64,000 nt of DNA from Sphingopyxis sp. GW247-27LB. GTDB taxonomy: Bacteria; Pseudomonadota; Alphaproteobacteria; Sphingomonadales; Sphingomonadaceae. The stretch covers positions 404,241-468,240 of the forward strand of contig NZ_NIWD01000002.1 of NCBI RefSeq assembly GCF_002277025.1. Reading direction: 5' to 3'. The notes below the pieces were generated by a model. The model saw only the letters and a list, made by a program, of their open reading frames with translations. It ran no database searches and was not told the origin of the DNA. How positions within the stretch are numbered: the stretch's first letter is position 1; each line of letters starts with the position of its first letter. Of this stretch, positions 25,293 through 33,140 are shown piece by piece. The translations under genes and the position numbers were made by a program.

Positions 25293-26509
25293 CCGACAGC
25301 CACGATCCCGCCGTTGAAGGCCGGCCCATGCCCCAAGCGGAACGGCCCGATCCTGCCGCGTTCCAGCTTCGCGGCGATCCGCCGCGCGTCATGCGGCTGT
25401 CCCGTAAGGCACTCGCCGTCGTCGGCGTCGCCGCCGGCCTCGGCATCGGCGGTTCGCTAATCTATGCGCTCCGGCCGCCGGGTGAGAAGGCCGCGCAGGA
25501 ACTCTACAACACTGACAGCCGCGCAACATCCGAGACGATCACGTCCGGGCCGCGCGACTACGCCCAGACGCCCCGGCTCGGGCCGCCGCTGCCCGGCGAC
25601 CTCGGCCGCCCGATCGTGTCGGCGCAGCAGGGGGGCGAGGACGTGCCTATGCCAACGATCGGTGCGCAGCCGGGTCCGCCCGATCCGCGCGCGCAGGCGG
25701 CGGAGGCGGCTCGGCAGCGCGCCGCTCAGGAGCGCGATGCGGCGCGCACCAGCTCGGTCTTCCTCGGCAGCGGCGGCGCGCGTGCAAGTGCGGAGCCCGT
25801 CGCGGCGCCCGGCTTGCCGGCACCGTCCAGGCAGGAGCCAGTTCAGCAAGCTGCGCAGGGCGACCAGGCCGGTAAGCGCGCGTTCATGGCCCAAGCGTCG
25901 AACCAGCGCACGGTCAGCGTCGAAAGACTGACAGCCCCGGCATCGCCGAACATCGTGCAGGCCGGCAGCATCATCCCGGCCGCGCTCATCACCGGCGTCC
26001 GTTCCGACCTCCCCGGCCAGATCACCGCCCAGGTGACGGCCAATGTCTACGACAGCCCGACCGGCCGCATCCTGCTCATCCCGCAGGGCGCGAGGCTGCT
26101 CGGCGAGTATGACAGCGAGGTTGCCGCCGGCCAGACCCGCGTGCTGCTCGCCTGGGATCGGCTCATCATGCCGGACGGCCGCTCGATCGTTCTCGAGCGC
26201 CAGCCAGGTGCGGACGGAGCCGGGTTCGCTGGCTTGCAGGACCGGGTGAATCAGCATTGGGGCAATTTGCTCAAGGCCGCCGCCATCTCGACACTGCTCG
26301 GCGTCGGGGCCGAGCTGGGCGCGGACAGCGAGAACGACCTGACCCGCGCGCTACGGCGTGGCTCGCAAGACACCATTAATCAAACCGGCCAGCAGATCGT
26401 GCGTCGGCAGCTCAACGTGCAACCAACGCTCACCATCCGGCCGGGCCATCCGCTGCGCGTCGTTCTTACCCGCGACCTGGTTCTCGAACCGATTGGAGCA
26501 TCACGATGA
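25289..26509 (+). CDS. trbI: TrbI/VirB10 envelope-spanning component
   Basis: Predicted 406-residue protein with a single membrane segment (about residues 47-66), a long proline/alanine-rich periplasmic linker and the C-terminal VirB10 beta-barrel domain (about residues 215-400). The barrel carries IIPAALITGVRSDLPGQITA, LLGEYDSEV and RPGHPLRVVLTRDLVLEP. The GTG at 25289 overlaps the trbG stop. Its own stop overlaps the DUF2274 gene. Confidence 0.94.
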   Translation: MTDSHDPAVEGRPMPQAERPDPAAFQLRGDPPRVMRLSRKALAVVGVAAGLGIGGSLIYALRPPGEKAAQELYNTDSRATSETITSGPRDYAQTPRLGPPLPGDLGRPIVSAQQGGEDVPMPTIGAQPGPPDPRAQAAEAARQRAAQERDAARTSSVFLGSGGARASAEPVAAPGLPAPSRQEPVQQAAQGDQAGKRAFMAQASNQRTVSVERLTAPASPNIVQAGSIIPAALITGVRSDLPGQITAQVTANVYDSPTGRILLIPQGARLLGEYDSEVAAGQTRVLLAWDRLIMPDGRSIVLERQPGADGAGFAGLQDRVNQHWGNLLKAAAISTLLGVGAELGADSENDLTRALRRGSQDTINQTGQQIVRRQLNVQPTLTIRPGHPLRVVLTRDLVLEPIGASR

Positions 26510-26730
26510 CGAAGTTGAAGCTGGGGGCGCTCGCCGATGACAGGCCGGTGAAATTAGCGGCGGAGGTGCCCGCCGCCGTCCACCGCGATCTTGTCGCCTA
26601 TGCCGCCGCACTCGCGGTTGAGACGGGCGGTGAGCCGGTCACGCCGGAAAAGCTGGTTGCGCCCATGTTGGAGAGATTCATGGCGAGCGACCGCGGATTC
26701 GTGCGCCGGCGAGGTGGCGCGAAAAACTGA
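26506..26730 (+). CDS. DUF2274 protein, last gene of the trb operon
   Basis: Predicted 74-residue protein of the DUF2274 family, which almost always follows trbI in these elements and whose role is not known. The sequence LAAEVPAAVHRDLVAYAAAL and VTPEKLVAPMLERFMASDRGF suggests a small ribbon-helix-helix-like fold. The start overlaps trbI as ATGA. Confidence 0.88.
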   Translation: MTKLKLGALADDRPVKLAAEVPAAVHRDLVAYAAALAVETGGEPVTPEKLVAPMLERFMASDRGFVRRRGGAKN

Positions 26731-26744
26731 GTGCTGCGCTGCGA

Positions 26745-27053
26745 TCAGTTGCCCAAGAACCGCTTGCGCCGTTCCTGGGCGTCGACCTTGATGATCGCTT
26801 CCTCGGCGGTGGCGCATTCGCCGCCCCGCACCGAGCCGTCCTGGCATCCAGCAACGACCTGACGCGCTTCGTCGATATGCGCCACGAAATACTGCGTGCC
26901 GCGCGCCTCGCTGGGCGCCGCAGCGATGGGCGACGGGATGGCGACGGGCGCTGTCTGCTGCGCCGGCACGATCACCGGCCGCAGGACAAATCCACCCGCG
27001 AAACCGACAAGCAAAGTGACAAGCACAACGATGATTGTCTTACCTTGCGACAT
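26745..27053 (-). CDS. Second TrbK-like membrane-anchored protein
   Basis: Predicted 102-residue protein with one N-terminal membrane helix (about residues 6-26) and a periplasmic tail AGCQDGSVRGGECATAEEA followed by RRKRFLGN. The two cysteines and the terminal RRxRFL match the TrbK-like protein at 21986, and the arrangement also recalls EexN entry-exclusion lipoproteins. It is convergent with the trb operon, so it is transcribed separately. The ATG at 27053 was preferred over a TTG at 27071, which has no ribosome-binding site. Entry exclusion is inferred. Confidence 0.65.
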   Translation of the reverse strand: MSQGKTIIVVLVTLLVGFAGGFVLRPVIVPAQQTAPVAIPSPIAAAPSEARGTQYFVAHIDEARQVVAGCQDGSVRGGECATAEEAIIKVDAQERRKRFLGN

Positions 27054-27084
27054 GGCCCTCAACTCCAACAACTAGCTGTTCATT

Positions 27085-28008
27085 TTACTGGAATCTCGGC
27101 AGAAAATCAAAAGACAGCGCGTAGCGTGCCTTGATGAATCCAAGGAAACGGTGAAGGGCTGGATTGCCGTTGTCGTCGCGCCAGCAACCGGAATAGCCGG
27201 TCAGCGCCGGCCCCTGTTCACCGTGTATTGGACGATAAACGACGTCGGGATACCGCGCTCCCGTTGAACCCTCGCAGACGATGCTCACCCCGGAGCTGCC
27301 GCCGAGGACGCTGAGGATCGTCTCGCGGCTCGACTGGTGCATCCGAATGTCGGGTTTCGCGCCCGACACCGACAGTCGGCCGAGCAACAGGTCGCGCATC
27401 TCCGGGCCGGGATCAGCGGCGGGCAACAGGAACCGTTCGCTCCGAAGATCCGTCCAGTGAACCACATCGCGGTCAGTAAGCGGATGCGAAGCGGACAGCG
27501 CGATGAGCATCCGTTCGCTCCATAGCGGCTCGCAGCGAAACCCGTCATGGCCGGCCGCGCCCATGAGGATCGCGATGTCGATCTCGCCTATATCGAGCCC
27601 AGCGAGCAGGACGCTGCGGTCAGCTTCCACACACTCGACCTCCACGTCGGGATGCGCGTCGCGCCAGCTCATCATCGTCGCGCGCAGATTTCCGGCTGAG
27701 ACGGAATTGTTGTGTCCCAGCCTCAGCCCGCCGGCCCGGCCCTGTCCAGCGGCCCGCATCATTACCACTAGCTTGTCAGCGCTGGCGACCATTGTCCTGG
27801 CGCCGCTGAGGAATGTGCTGCCTGCAAGGGTTGCAGAGACACCCGCGCGAGATCGCTCGAAGATCGGCATCCCGATGGAGCGCTCCAGCTTCAAGATGTT
27901 CCGGCTGAGCGTCGATTGTTCGATGTCGAGCGCGCGCGCCGCGCGGTAGAAGCTGCCATGATCCGCAGCCGCGATAGCGTATCGAAGCTGGCGAATGTCG
28001 AATGTCAC
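27085..28008 (-). CDS. LysR-type regulator at the end of the transfer region
   Basis: Predicted 307-residue LysR-family transcription factor. The N-terminal winged HTH is QLRYAIAAADHGSFYRAARALDIEQ and STLSRNILKLERSIG (about residues 7-50), followed by a substrate-binding domain with GLRLGHNNSVSAGNLRATMM near residue 95. The effector is unknown. A LysR-type gene beside trbI/DUF2274 is common in Tn4371-like elements and is sometimes named traR, so control of transfer genes is plausible. The start is GTG at 28008, following AGGAG. It lies 31 bases from the TrbK-like gene upstream on the map. Confidence 0.85.
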   Translation of the reverse strand: MTFDIRQLRYAIAAADHGSFYRAARALDIEQSTLSRNILKLERSIGMPIFERSRAGVSATLAGSTFLSGARTMVASADKLVVMMRAAGQGRAGGLRLGHNNSVSAGNLRATMMSWRDAHPDVEVECVEADRSVLLAGLDIGEIDIAILMGAAGHDGFRCEPLWSERMLIALSASHPLTDRDVVHWTDLRSERFLLPAADPGPEMRDLLLGRLSVSGAKPDIRMHQSSRETILSVLGGSSGVSIVCEGSTGARYPDVVYRPIHGEQGPALTGYSGCWRDDNGNPALHRFLGFIKARYALSFDFLPRFQ

Positions 28009-28111
28009 ACAGAACTCCTGAACGCCATCAACTTACGTCAAACAAAAATGTCGTAGAGAGCCTTGGACGCTCCCGCGCCCGGTCGAGCCTCCATGCTCGT
28101 CCCGGTTCAGC

Positions 28112-28897
28112 CTATGCCCCGAGAAACCCAAGTATCAGGGCCGTACCGATGGCGAGCATCAGCGAAGCGACGATAGCCCTCACCACGCCAACCGTTGCTT
28201 TCTTGGAATAACGGGCGCCGAGCCAGGCACCAGCAAACGCGCAAAGGGTGCCTACTACTATCAATCTCAGCCCCTGATCACCGCCCAACGCCGCCCCGCT
28301 GAAGCTCGCCGCGTAAGTCGGCAGCCGCGAGAGGTCGATGATGATGGCGATCATGACGCCGGTGGCGATGTAGTGCTGCGGATCAAGGCCGGACTTCAGC
28401 AGGAACATTGAGCGTAAGGCGCCCTGCTGGCCCGACAGGCCCCCGATGAAGCCGGTCAGGAGCCCTCCTAAGGGCATCAGCCGAGGCGGCGCGGCCAGCC
28501 GTTGGAACCACGGCTGGAGTTCCAGCAGGGCGAATATGATCATAAGCGCCCCAATGACAACGCCTGCGCCCGATGGCCGAAACGCGCGGCCAAACGCGCT
28601 CCAATCGTAAACGACTCCCGTCTCGCCCAGCTGAGCGAGAACCCAAGCCCCTAGGATAGCCGCAGGTATTGCCGGGAGGCCGAAGCGCATCACGATCCGC
28701 CAGTCCGCGGTCCGCCGCAGGAGGCCACCCTTGAAGAGATTGTTAAGGAGGTGAACGGTGCCAGTCGCCGCAACGGCTGTCTCCGCCGGGAAGAAGAGCG
28801 CAAACGCAGGGAGCAGCACCGTGCCGAGGCCGAAACCTGAGTAAAGCGTCAATCCTGAAGCCAGGAAAGCAACCGTCCCGATGATCAGATAGTCCAT
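28112..28897 (-). CDS. TauE/SafE (TSUP) family membrane permease
   Basis: Predicted 261-residue inner-membrane protein with about seven to eight hydrophobic segments. TSUP-family hallmarks include GLTLYSGFGLGTVLLPAFAL near residue 20 and GLLTGFIGGLSGQQGALRS near residue 145. Family members move sulfite, sulfoacetate or other small organic acids; the substrate cannot be assigned here. The ATG is preceded by GGAG. It lies apart from its neighbours (62 bases to the dedA gene) but has the same orientation. Confidence 0.82.
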   Translation of the reverse strand: MDYLIIGTVAFLASGLTLYSGFGLGTVLLPAFALFFPAETAVAATGTVHLLNNLFKGGLLRRTADWRIVMRFGLPAIPAAILGAWVLAQLGETGVVYDWSAFGRAFRPSGAGVVIGALMIIFALLELQPWFQRLAAPPRLMPLGGLLTGFIGGLSGQQGALRSMFLLKSGLDPQHYIATGVMIAIIIDLSRLPTYAASFSGAALGGDQGLRLIVVGTLCAFAGAWLGARYSKKATVGVVRAIVASLMLAIGTALILGFLGA

Positions 28898-28958
28898 CGC
28901 GCCTACTCCGAGCGCCGCGCGCGCTTCGACAAGGACGGGTGCAAGGAAAGCCGGGCTT

Positions 28959-29567
28959 TCATTCGGCCGACCCCTCTCGGAAGGTGACCACTCGGTAGAT
29001 GTAGACGACGACGATGCCCCCGACGATGATGGTCGAGATCGGGTTCAGATACTCTGCGACGGTCTGATACCGATTTTGGAGCAAATAACCCGCGCCCGCC
29101 AGCAATGCCGTCCAGAGCGCCGTTCCAAGCGTCGTAAGGAGCAGGAACCGCGGCAGATTCATCCTGAACACCCCCGCTGGAACCGAGATAAGCGTGCGGA
29201 GGGTGGGCACGAGGCGACCAAAAAACACGGCCTTGCCGCAGTGCCGGTGGAACCAGCGATCGACTCGATCAACGTCAAGGGGCTTGAGCGTGAGCCAGCG
29301 GCCATGTCGCCCCGCCCAGCGTCTCAAGCGATCGGTTCCGATCCACTTGCCGACGTAATACCAGAATAGCGCGCCGGCGACCGACCCTGCGGTTCCCGCC
29401 GCGATCACGCCCGCTAAGCTGAGCTTTCCTTGCCCGGCGCTATAGCCGGCCGACGGCATGATGATTTCGGAAGGAATCGGCGGGAACAGATTTTCGAGGA
29501 ACATCAGCACGGCGATCCCGAGATAGCCGGCGCGGTTCAACAGTTCGACAAGGTGCTCGAACATCAT
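28959..29567 (-). CDS. DedA-family membrane protein
   Basis: Predicted 202-residue polytopic inner-membrane protein of the DedA/SNARE-associated family. These proteins flip or scramble phospholipids or undecaprenyl phosphate and affect envelope stress and antimicrobial peptide tolerance. Motifs: FLENLFPPIPSEIIMPSAGY near residues 21-40, GTAGSVAGALFWYYVGKWIG near 57, and FFGRLVPTLRTLISVPAGVFRM near 117. The start ATG at 29567 lies five bases after the porin stop, so it ends the PepSY-porin-DedA operon. A longer upstream frame overlaps the porin and was rejected. Confidence 0.88.
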   Translation of the reverse strand: MMFEHLVELLNRAGYLGIAVLMFLENLFPPIPSEIIMPSAGYSAGQGKLSLAGVIAAGTAGSVAGALFWYYVGKWIGTDRLRRWAGRHGRWLTLKPLDVDRVDRWFHRHCGKAVFFGRLVPTLRTLISVPAGVFRMNLPRFLLLTTLGTALWTALLAGAGYLLQNRYQTVAEYLNPISTIIVGGIVVVYIYRVVTFREGSAE

Positions 29568-29571
29568 CGCC

Positions 29572-30849
29572 CTAATGCCGAAGATAGCGTTGGAGACTGA
29601 CGCGCAGCACCACACGGAACTCATCTCCCGGGTTGCGGTCGGTAACGATCGCAGCGGGACCAGAGAGCGCGTTATGCGCATACTCAACGTGCAGGCTGGC
29701 GAGCTTGTTCGTGTAGGGGAGGTTATAGTTCGCCCCCACACGGACCGCCCGCTGCGTCGCCCGGCCGGCAATGCTGTCGATGCCGAGACTTACCAGGTCA
29801 TAACGCGCGAACAGGTCGAGATCACCCGTATGCGGCGCATCGAACAACGAGAACTGGACCATCGCATAGCCGCCGCCCACGTCGGCGTTGCTGCCCGAGA
29901 AGGTCGAATAGAGCGCTTCCGCCTCGACTGTCGTCGGGCGGCCGAATAGCGGGAAGGTGTAAGCGATGTCAGCTTCGCCGGTGAGCTTATTGCCGGTAGC
30001 GGCCACGCCGCCCAGCGGCGTTGCGCCGATCGCGGTGGCGAGCGTGAACACCCGATCGCGAATGTCGCGGGTATGATCCACGGCCGCGCCGATAGTGAGC
30101 TTTCGGCCATCGGAGTTCACCGGCGTCAGGATGACCTTGCCGGAGAAGGAGTTGCCGACCGAATAGCGAGGGTCAGGAGCATTAAGCGACCCCCGATTGT
30201 CGAGGGCGGCGAGCTGGATCGTCAGCCGGTCGGAGAGCGCCCTCTGGAACTGGACGCCAAACTGTGTCCCAAAGCTGTTGACCGAGCCATGTTCTTCCAG
30301 GATCAGCGAGCGATTAATCGTCGGCAGGTTGCCCGACGACAGATTGTCCTCGCGCGAAAGGATATGGGTATTCTCGCCGACGAGCAGGCGGAACTTGCCG
30401 GGATCGTCCGGGTGCTGGAGCGCGACGAACAGGTTCTCGAAGTTGCGGCGGCCGAGGTTACCGCCCTTGCCACCGAAGTCGCCGAAGAAATTGGTGTTTG
30501 TGAGATCGACCTCATAGACGATCGCGGGGCGCAGGCTGTCAGACAGGCGCGGTAGGTCGATTTCCATGCCTTGACGGACGCGTCGGAAATAATCGGAACC
30601 GTCCGGGTCGATCGCGCGCTCCGAATATCCCCACGCGGTGACGCGGAAGTCGCCTGATTGATAGACCACACCGGCATCAGGGTTGAATGAAAAGTCCGCT
30701 TTGGGCGGCGGCGTCACATTTTGGTGGGCGGGCGGCGACTCGGAGCTGGTCGGGGCCGGAGGACCGAGCGAGTCTTGCGCCCAAGCCGGCGCAGAAACGG
30801 CCGCTGCACCCGCCGCGAGGACTATTGGAAGGCAGGAGAAGGCCCTCAC
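29572..30849 (-). CDS. OprP/OprO-like outer-membrane porin
   Basis: Predicted 425-residue beta-barrel protein with a signal peptide ending at APAWAQD (about residue 25) and a proline-rich linker before the barrel. The pattern YSERAIDPDGSDYFRRVRQG and the alternating amphipathic strands resemble the phosphate-selective porin O/P family; the last strand, FRVVLRVSLQRYLRH, does not end in the usual aromatic residue. The GTG at 30849 overlaps the PepSY stop as GTGA, which supports this start over an earlier in-frame one. It probably admits anions through the outer membrane; the ligand is unknown. Confidence 0.8.
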   Translation of the reverse strand: MRAFSCLPIVLAAGAAAVSAPAWAQDSLGPPAPTSSESPPAHQNVTPPPKADFSFNPDAGVVYQSGDFRVTAWGYSERAIDPDGSDYFRRVRQGMEIDLPRLSDSLRPAIVYEVDLTNTNFFGDFGGKGGNLGRRNFENLFVALQHPDDPGKFRLLVGENTHILSREDNLSSGNLPTINRSLILEEHGSVNSFGTQFGVQFQRALSDRLTIQLAALDNRGSLNAPDPRYSVGNSFSGKVILTPVNSDGRKLTIGAAVDHTRDIRDRVFTLATAIGATPLGGVAATGNKLTGEADIAYTFPLFGRPTTVEAEALYSTFSGSNADVGGGYAMVQFSLFDAPHTGDLDLFARYDLVSLGIDSIAGRATQRAVRVGANYNLPYTNKLASLHVEYAHNALSGPAAIVTDRNPGDEFRVVLRVSLQRYLRH

Positions 30850-31400
30850 CAGAACAACCCGCGCTTGCCGCTGCCCTTGAGGCGGCGCCGATACATATCG
30901 ACATAGACCCAGCCTCCGGTGATCAGGAGCACGATCAAAGCCGTGCCCCACATCACACCCAGCACCACACCAGGCTCTCCGAGAATTTCGCCGCTGTGGA
31001 TGCGGAGGATTAGTGATTCTGTCTCACGGCGTTCGTCGCTCTTGATCCGGCCCGAGTTGGCATCGACAATGATCTCGCGGAGCGGATCGCCAGGCATGTC
31101 AACTACGCCCTCGATATCGCTGCCTTCGCCGCGAAGCGAGACGGATGCGATGACCGCGTTTGGTGCGCGCTGACGCACCGCATCCAATGTGTGGGAGACA
31201 AGCGCTCCGTAAACAGGAGATGGAATCGCCGTCGAAAGCACCGTCGAACCGGCCCGGTCCGCATCAGAGTCTTCGCCTCCTAACCGCTGGATTTGAAGAA
31301 TGACGCCGCTGACTGCAACAACGATGAGAAACAGCGCAGCAACTGCGCTGATCCATCTGTGATACTTCCGCAATTCGATGTGCCAGCCCTTCGAGGGCAT
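30846..31400 (-). CDS. PepSY-associated membrane protein
   Basis: Predicted 184-residue inner-membrane protein with two hydrophobic helices (about residues 15-37 and 150-170) flanking a periplasmic PepSY-like domain, including RHRWISAVAAL-type HRWISAVAALF at the first helix and ILRIHSGEILGEPG before the second. PepSY_TM proteins occur with iron and metal redox or regulatory systems. The ATG at 31400 has GGAGA six bases upstream; an ATG at 31412 has none. It starts the operon PepSY-porin-DedA, downstream of the repeated regulatory cassette. Confidence 0.78.
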   Translation of the reverse strand: MPSKGWHIELRKYHRWISAVAALFLIVVAVSGVILQIQRLGGEDSDADRAGSTVLSTAIPSPVYGALVSHTLDAVRQRAPNAVIASVSLRGEGSDIEGVVDMPGDPLREIIVDANSGRIKSDERRETESLILRIHSGEILGEPGVVLGVMWGTALIVLLITGGWVYVDMYRRRLKGSGKRGLFW

Positions 31401-31411
31401 AACCGTCTCCA

Positions 31412-31451
31412 TGATATTCGCAAGGGTGCCGTGATATTCGCAAGGGTGCCG
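31412..31451. repeat. 20-bp perfect tandem duplication
   Basis: The 20-base unit beginning TGATATTCGCAAGGGTGCCG occurs twice head to tail at 31412-31431 and 31432-31451, in the leader just upstream of the PepSY ribosome-binding site. It looks like a recent slippage duplication. Confidence 0.9.
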
Positions 31452-31531
31452 TGGCGCCTATCAAGACGTTCCTCAAGCGGCGCGCGGTAGTAATAGATCG
31501 CGGGAACAAGATCTGTAGATGGCACCGGAAG

Positions 31532-31602
31532 CTGACCGCAACCTGACGAAGCTCTATGTACGCGCGCCATTTTCCTCAACGAGCACGTCAGGCTGGCGTC
31601 AG
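31532..31602. promoter_or_regulatory. Bidirectional regulatory cassette, copy 1
   Basis: Two CTGAC half-sites (31532 and 31543) and two GTCAG half-sites (31587 and 31598) are each spaced 11 bases apart, the spacing used by tandem OmpR/PhoB-type dimers. The pairs point in opposite directions, the left toward PepSY-porin-DedA and the right toward the RND adaptor gene. About 150 surrounding bases resemble 38310-38470. The likely regulator is the response regulator at 41664, by inference. Confidence 0.6.
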
Positions 31603-31933
31603 AAAAGGCAGGTACTGGAGTTGCGATGCGATACGGAGAGAGTTGCCCATCGGCCAGTGACCACTGTCGTTCCGAGCGATCATCACGGACAGAGGCTCGT
31701 CCGGCGCAAAATCCAAGCTTGCGCTGCGTCGCACTCGCCCCGGCAAGTCCGATTGGACGAATTGCTTGATCTGTCTCGTGCGTCCAAACTGGAACCCAAA
31801 TCCCGGCTATTAACAAGCTGGGGCGACCTGATCGCCACTTGCCGTCTTGGTGGAGACTATACTTGGAAAAAACTGATCAATCAGGAATTCTTGCAGTACA
31901 ATCTGCTCGACTTGGCGCTTGGATATTACGCTA
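31603..31933. other. Leader region before the RND adaptor gene
   Basis: About 330 bases without a supported gene. Open frames on both strands across this stretch lack ribosome-binding sites and family resemblance. It should hold the promoter and a long leader for the adaptor gene. The first 90 bases are part of the similarity to the promoter region at 38.4 kb. Confidence 0.45.
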
Positions 31934-33133
31934 GTGCCACGACGGCAAAGATGGCTGCGCCCCGCCTTTGCCGTCGGCTGGACGATGATACTGTGTGCGC
32001 TGTCGGGATGTGGTGGCGAAGCAGAACACGGAAATGGCGCACGCGGTCAGGAAACGCCGACCGTTGGTGTCTTCACGGTCCAGCCGACTAGCGTGTCCGT
32101 TGATGTTGAACTGGCCGGACGCACCGCACCCTATGCAATGTCAGAGGTGCGCCCCCAGATTTCGGGGGTTATCCAGCGCCGACTGTTCATCGAAGGCGCG
32201 CTGGTCCGCGCCGGCCAGCCCCTTTATCAGATCGATCCCAGCCTCTATCGTGCCAGTGTCAATGAGGCCCAAGCCAATGTCGCGATCGCCCGCGCCAATG
32301 CCGAGGCGACCCGGTTGCGCGCTGATCGCCTGAAGCCGCTGGCCGATATCGAGGCGGTCAGCCGGCAGGAGTATACTGATGCCGCCGCTGCCGCCCGCCA
32401 GGCGGCCGCGACCGTCCAGCTAGGTCAGGCCCAGCTCGAAACCGCCCGCATCAACCTCGGCTTCACGCGCGTGCCCGCGCCGATCTCGGGTCGCATCGGC
32501 CGATCAATGTTGACTCAGGGCGCCCTTGTCACTGCCAACCAGACCGAACCGCTGGCGGTGATCGAGCAACTCGATCCGATCTTTGTCGACATCCAGCAGT
32601 CCAGCGCCCAGTTGCTGGCGCTGCGCCGGTCGCTCGGCCGTGAGGGCGTGACCGCGGCCGAAGCCGTGGTCAGACTGAAGCTTGAGGATGGCAGCGACTA
32701 CGGCCCCACCGGCGTCATCCAGTTTTCCGAAGTGATCGTCGATCCCGCGACCGGCACCGTCACCCTGCGGGCGCGCTTTCCAAATCCGCAGCAATTGTTG
32801 TTGCCAGGCATGTTCGTGCGCGCCAGCTTTGCTCAGGCGATCAACACCCGCGCCTTTTTGGTCCCGCAATCCGGCCTGACCCGCGATCCCCGCGGACAGG
32901 CACGGGTGCTGGTGGTGAGCCGCGACGGGAAGGTCGTGGAAAAGACGGTCCGGGCAGATCTTACGCAAGGAAGCTACTGGGTTGTGACCGACGGTCTTGC
33001 GCCGGGCGATCGGGTTATCGTGCAAGGTACCGCCAATCTGCGACCCGGCCAGGCCGTAGTGGTCGTACCGGCGGATACGCCTCAGCGCGTTGCGCCGCGC
33101 CGCCCAGCGGGCGGCGCGGCGAAGCGGGATTGA
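31934..33133 (+). CDS. RND efflux periplasmic adaptor (AcrA/MexA-like)
   Basis: Predicted 399-residue membrane-fusion lipoprotein of a tripartite drug pump. A signal sequence ends in a lipobox CALSGCG (cysteine about residue 26). The barrel-sandwich halves are SEVRPQISGVIQRRLFIEG and RVPAPISGRIGRSMLTQGA, flanking a coiled-coil hairpin (about residues 100-170). The C-terminal part has LLLPGMFVRASF and GLAPGDRVIVQGTANLRPGQ. The start is uncertain: GTG 31934 or TTG 31919. The outer-membrane factor gene follows after seven bases; the permease normally between them is absent. Confidence 0.88.
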   Translation: MPRRQRWLRPAFAVGWTMILCALSGCGGEAEHGNGARGQETPTVGVFTVQPTSVSVDVELAGRTAPYAMSEVRPQISGVIQRRLFIEGALVRAGQPLYQIDPSLYRASVNEAQANVAIARANAEATRLRADRLKPLADIEAVSRQEYTDAAAAARQAAATVQLGQAQLETARINLGFTRVPAPISGRIGRSMLTQGALVTANQTEPLAVIEQLDPIFVDIQQSSAQLLALRRSLGREGVTAAEAVVRLKLEDGSDYGPTGVIQFSEVIVDPATGTVTLRARFPNPQQLLLPGMFVRASFAQAINTRAFLVPQSGLTRDPRGQARVLVVSRDGKVVEKTVRADLTQGSYWVVTDGLAPGDRVIVQGTANLRPGQAVVVVPADTPQRVAPRRPAGGAAKRD

Positions 33134-33140
33134 TTGCGCT

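Noticed and set aside
1..27053. Autonomous plasmid rather than an integrated element
   Set aside because: The gene order matches Tn4371-like integrative elements, no replication initiator is seen, and the window continues into housekeeping chromosome. A plasmid origin cannot be excluded for the part left of the window.
31519..32091. 190-codon open frame on the plus strand across the cassette and the start of the adaptor gene
   Set aside because: It covers the regulatory repeats, lacks a ribosome-binding site and family resemblance, and runs out of frame into the adaptor gene.
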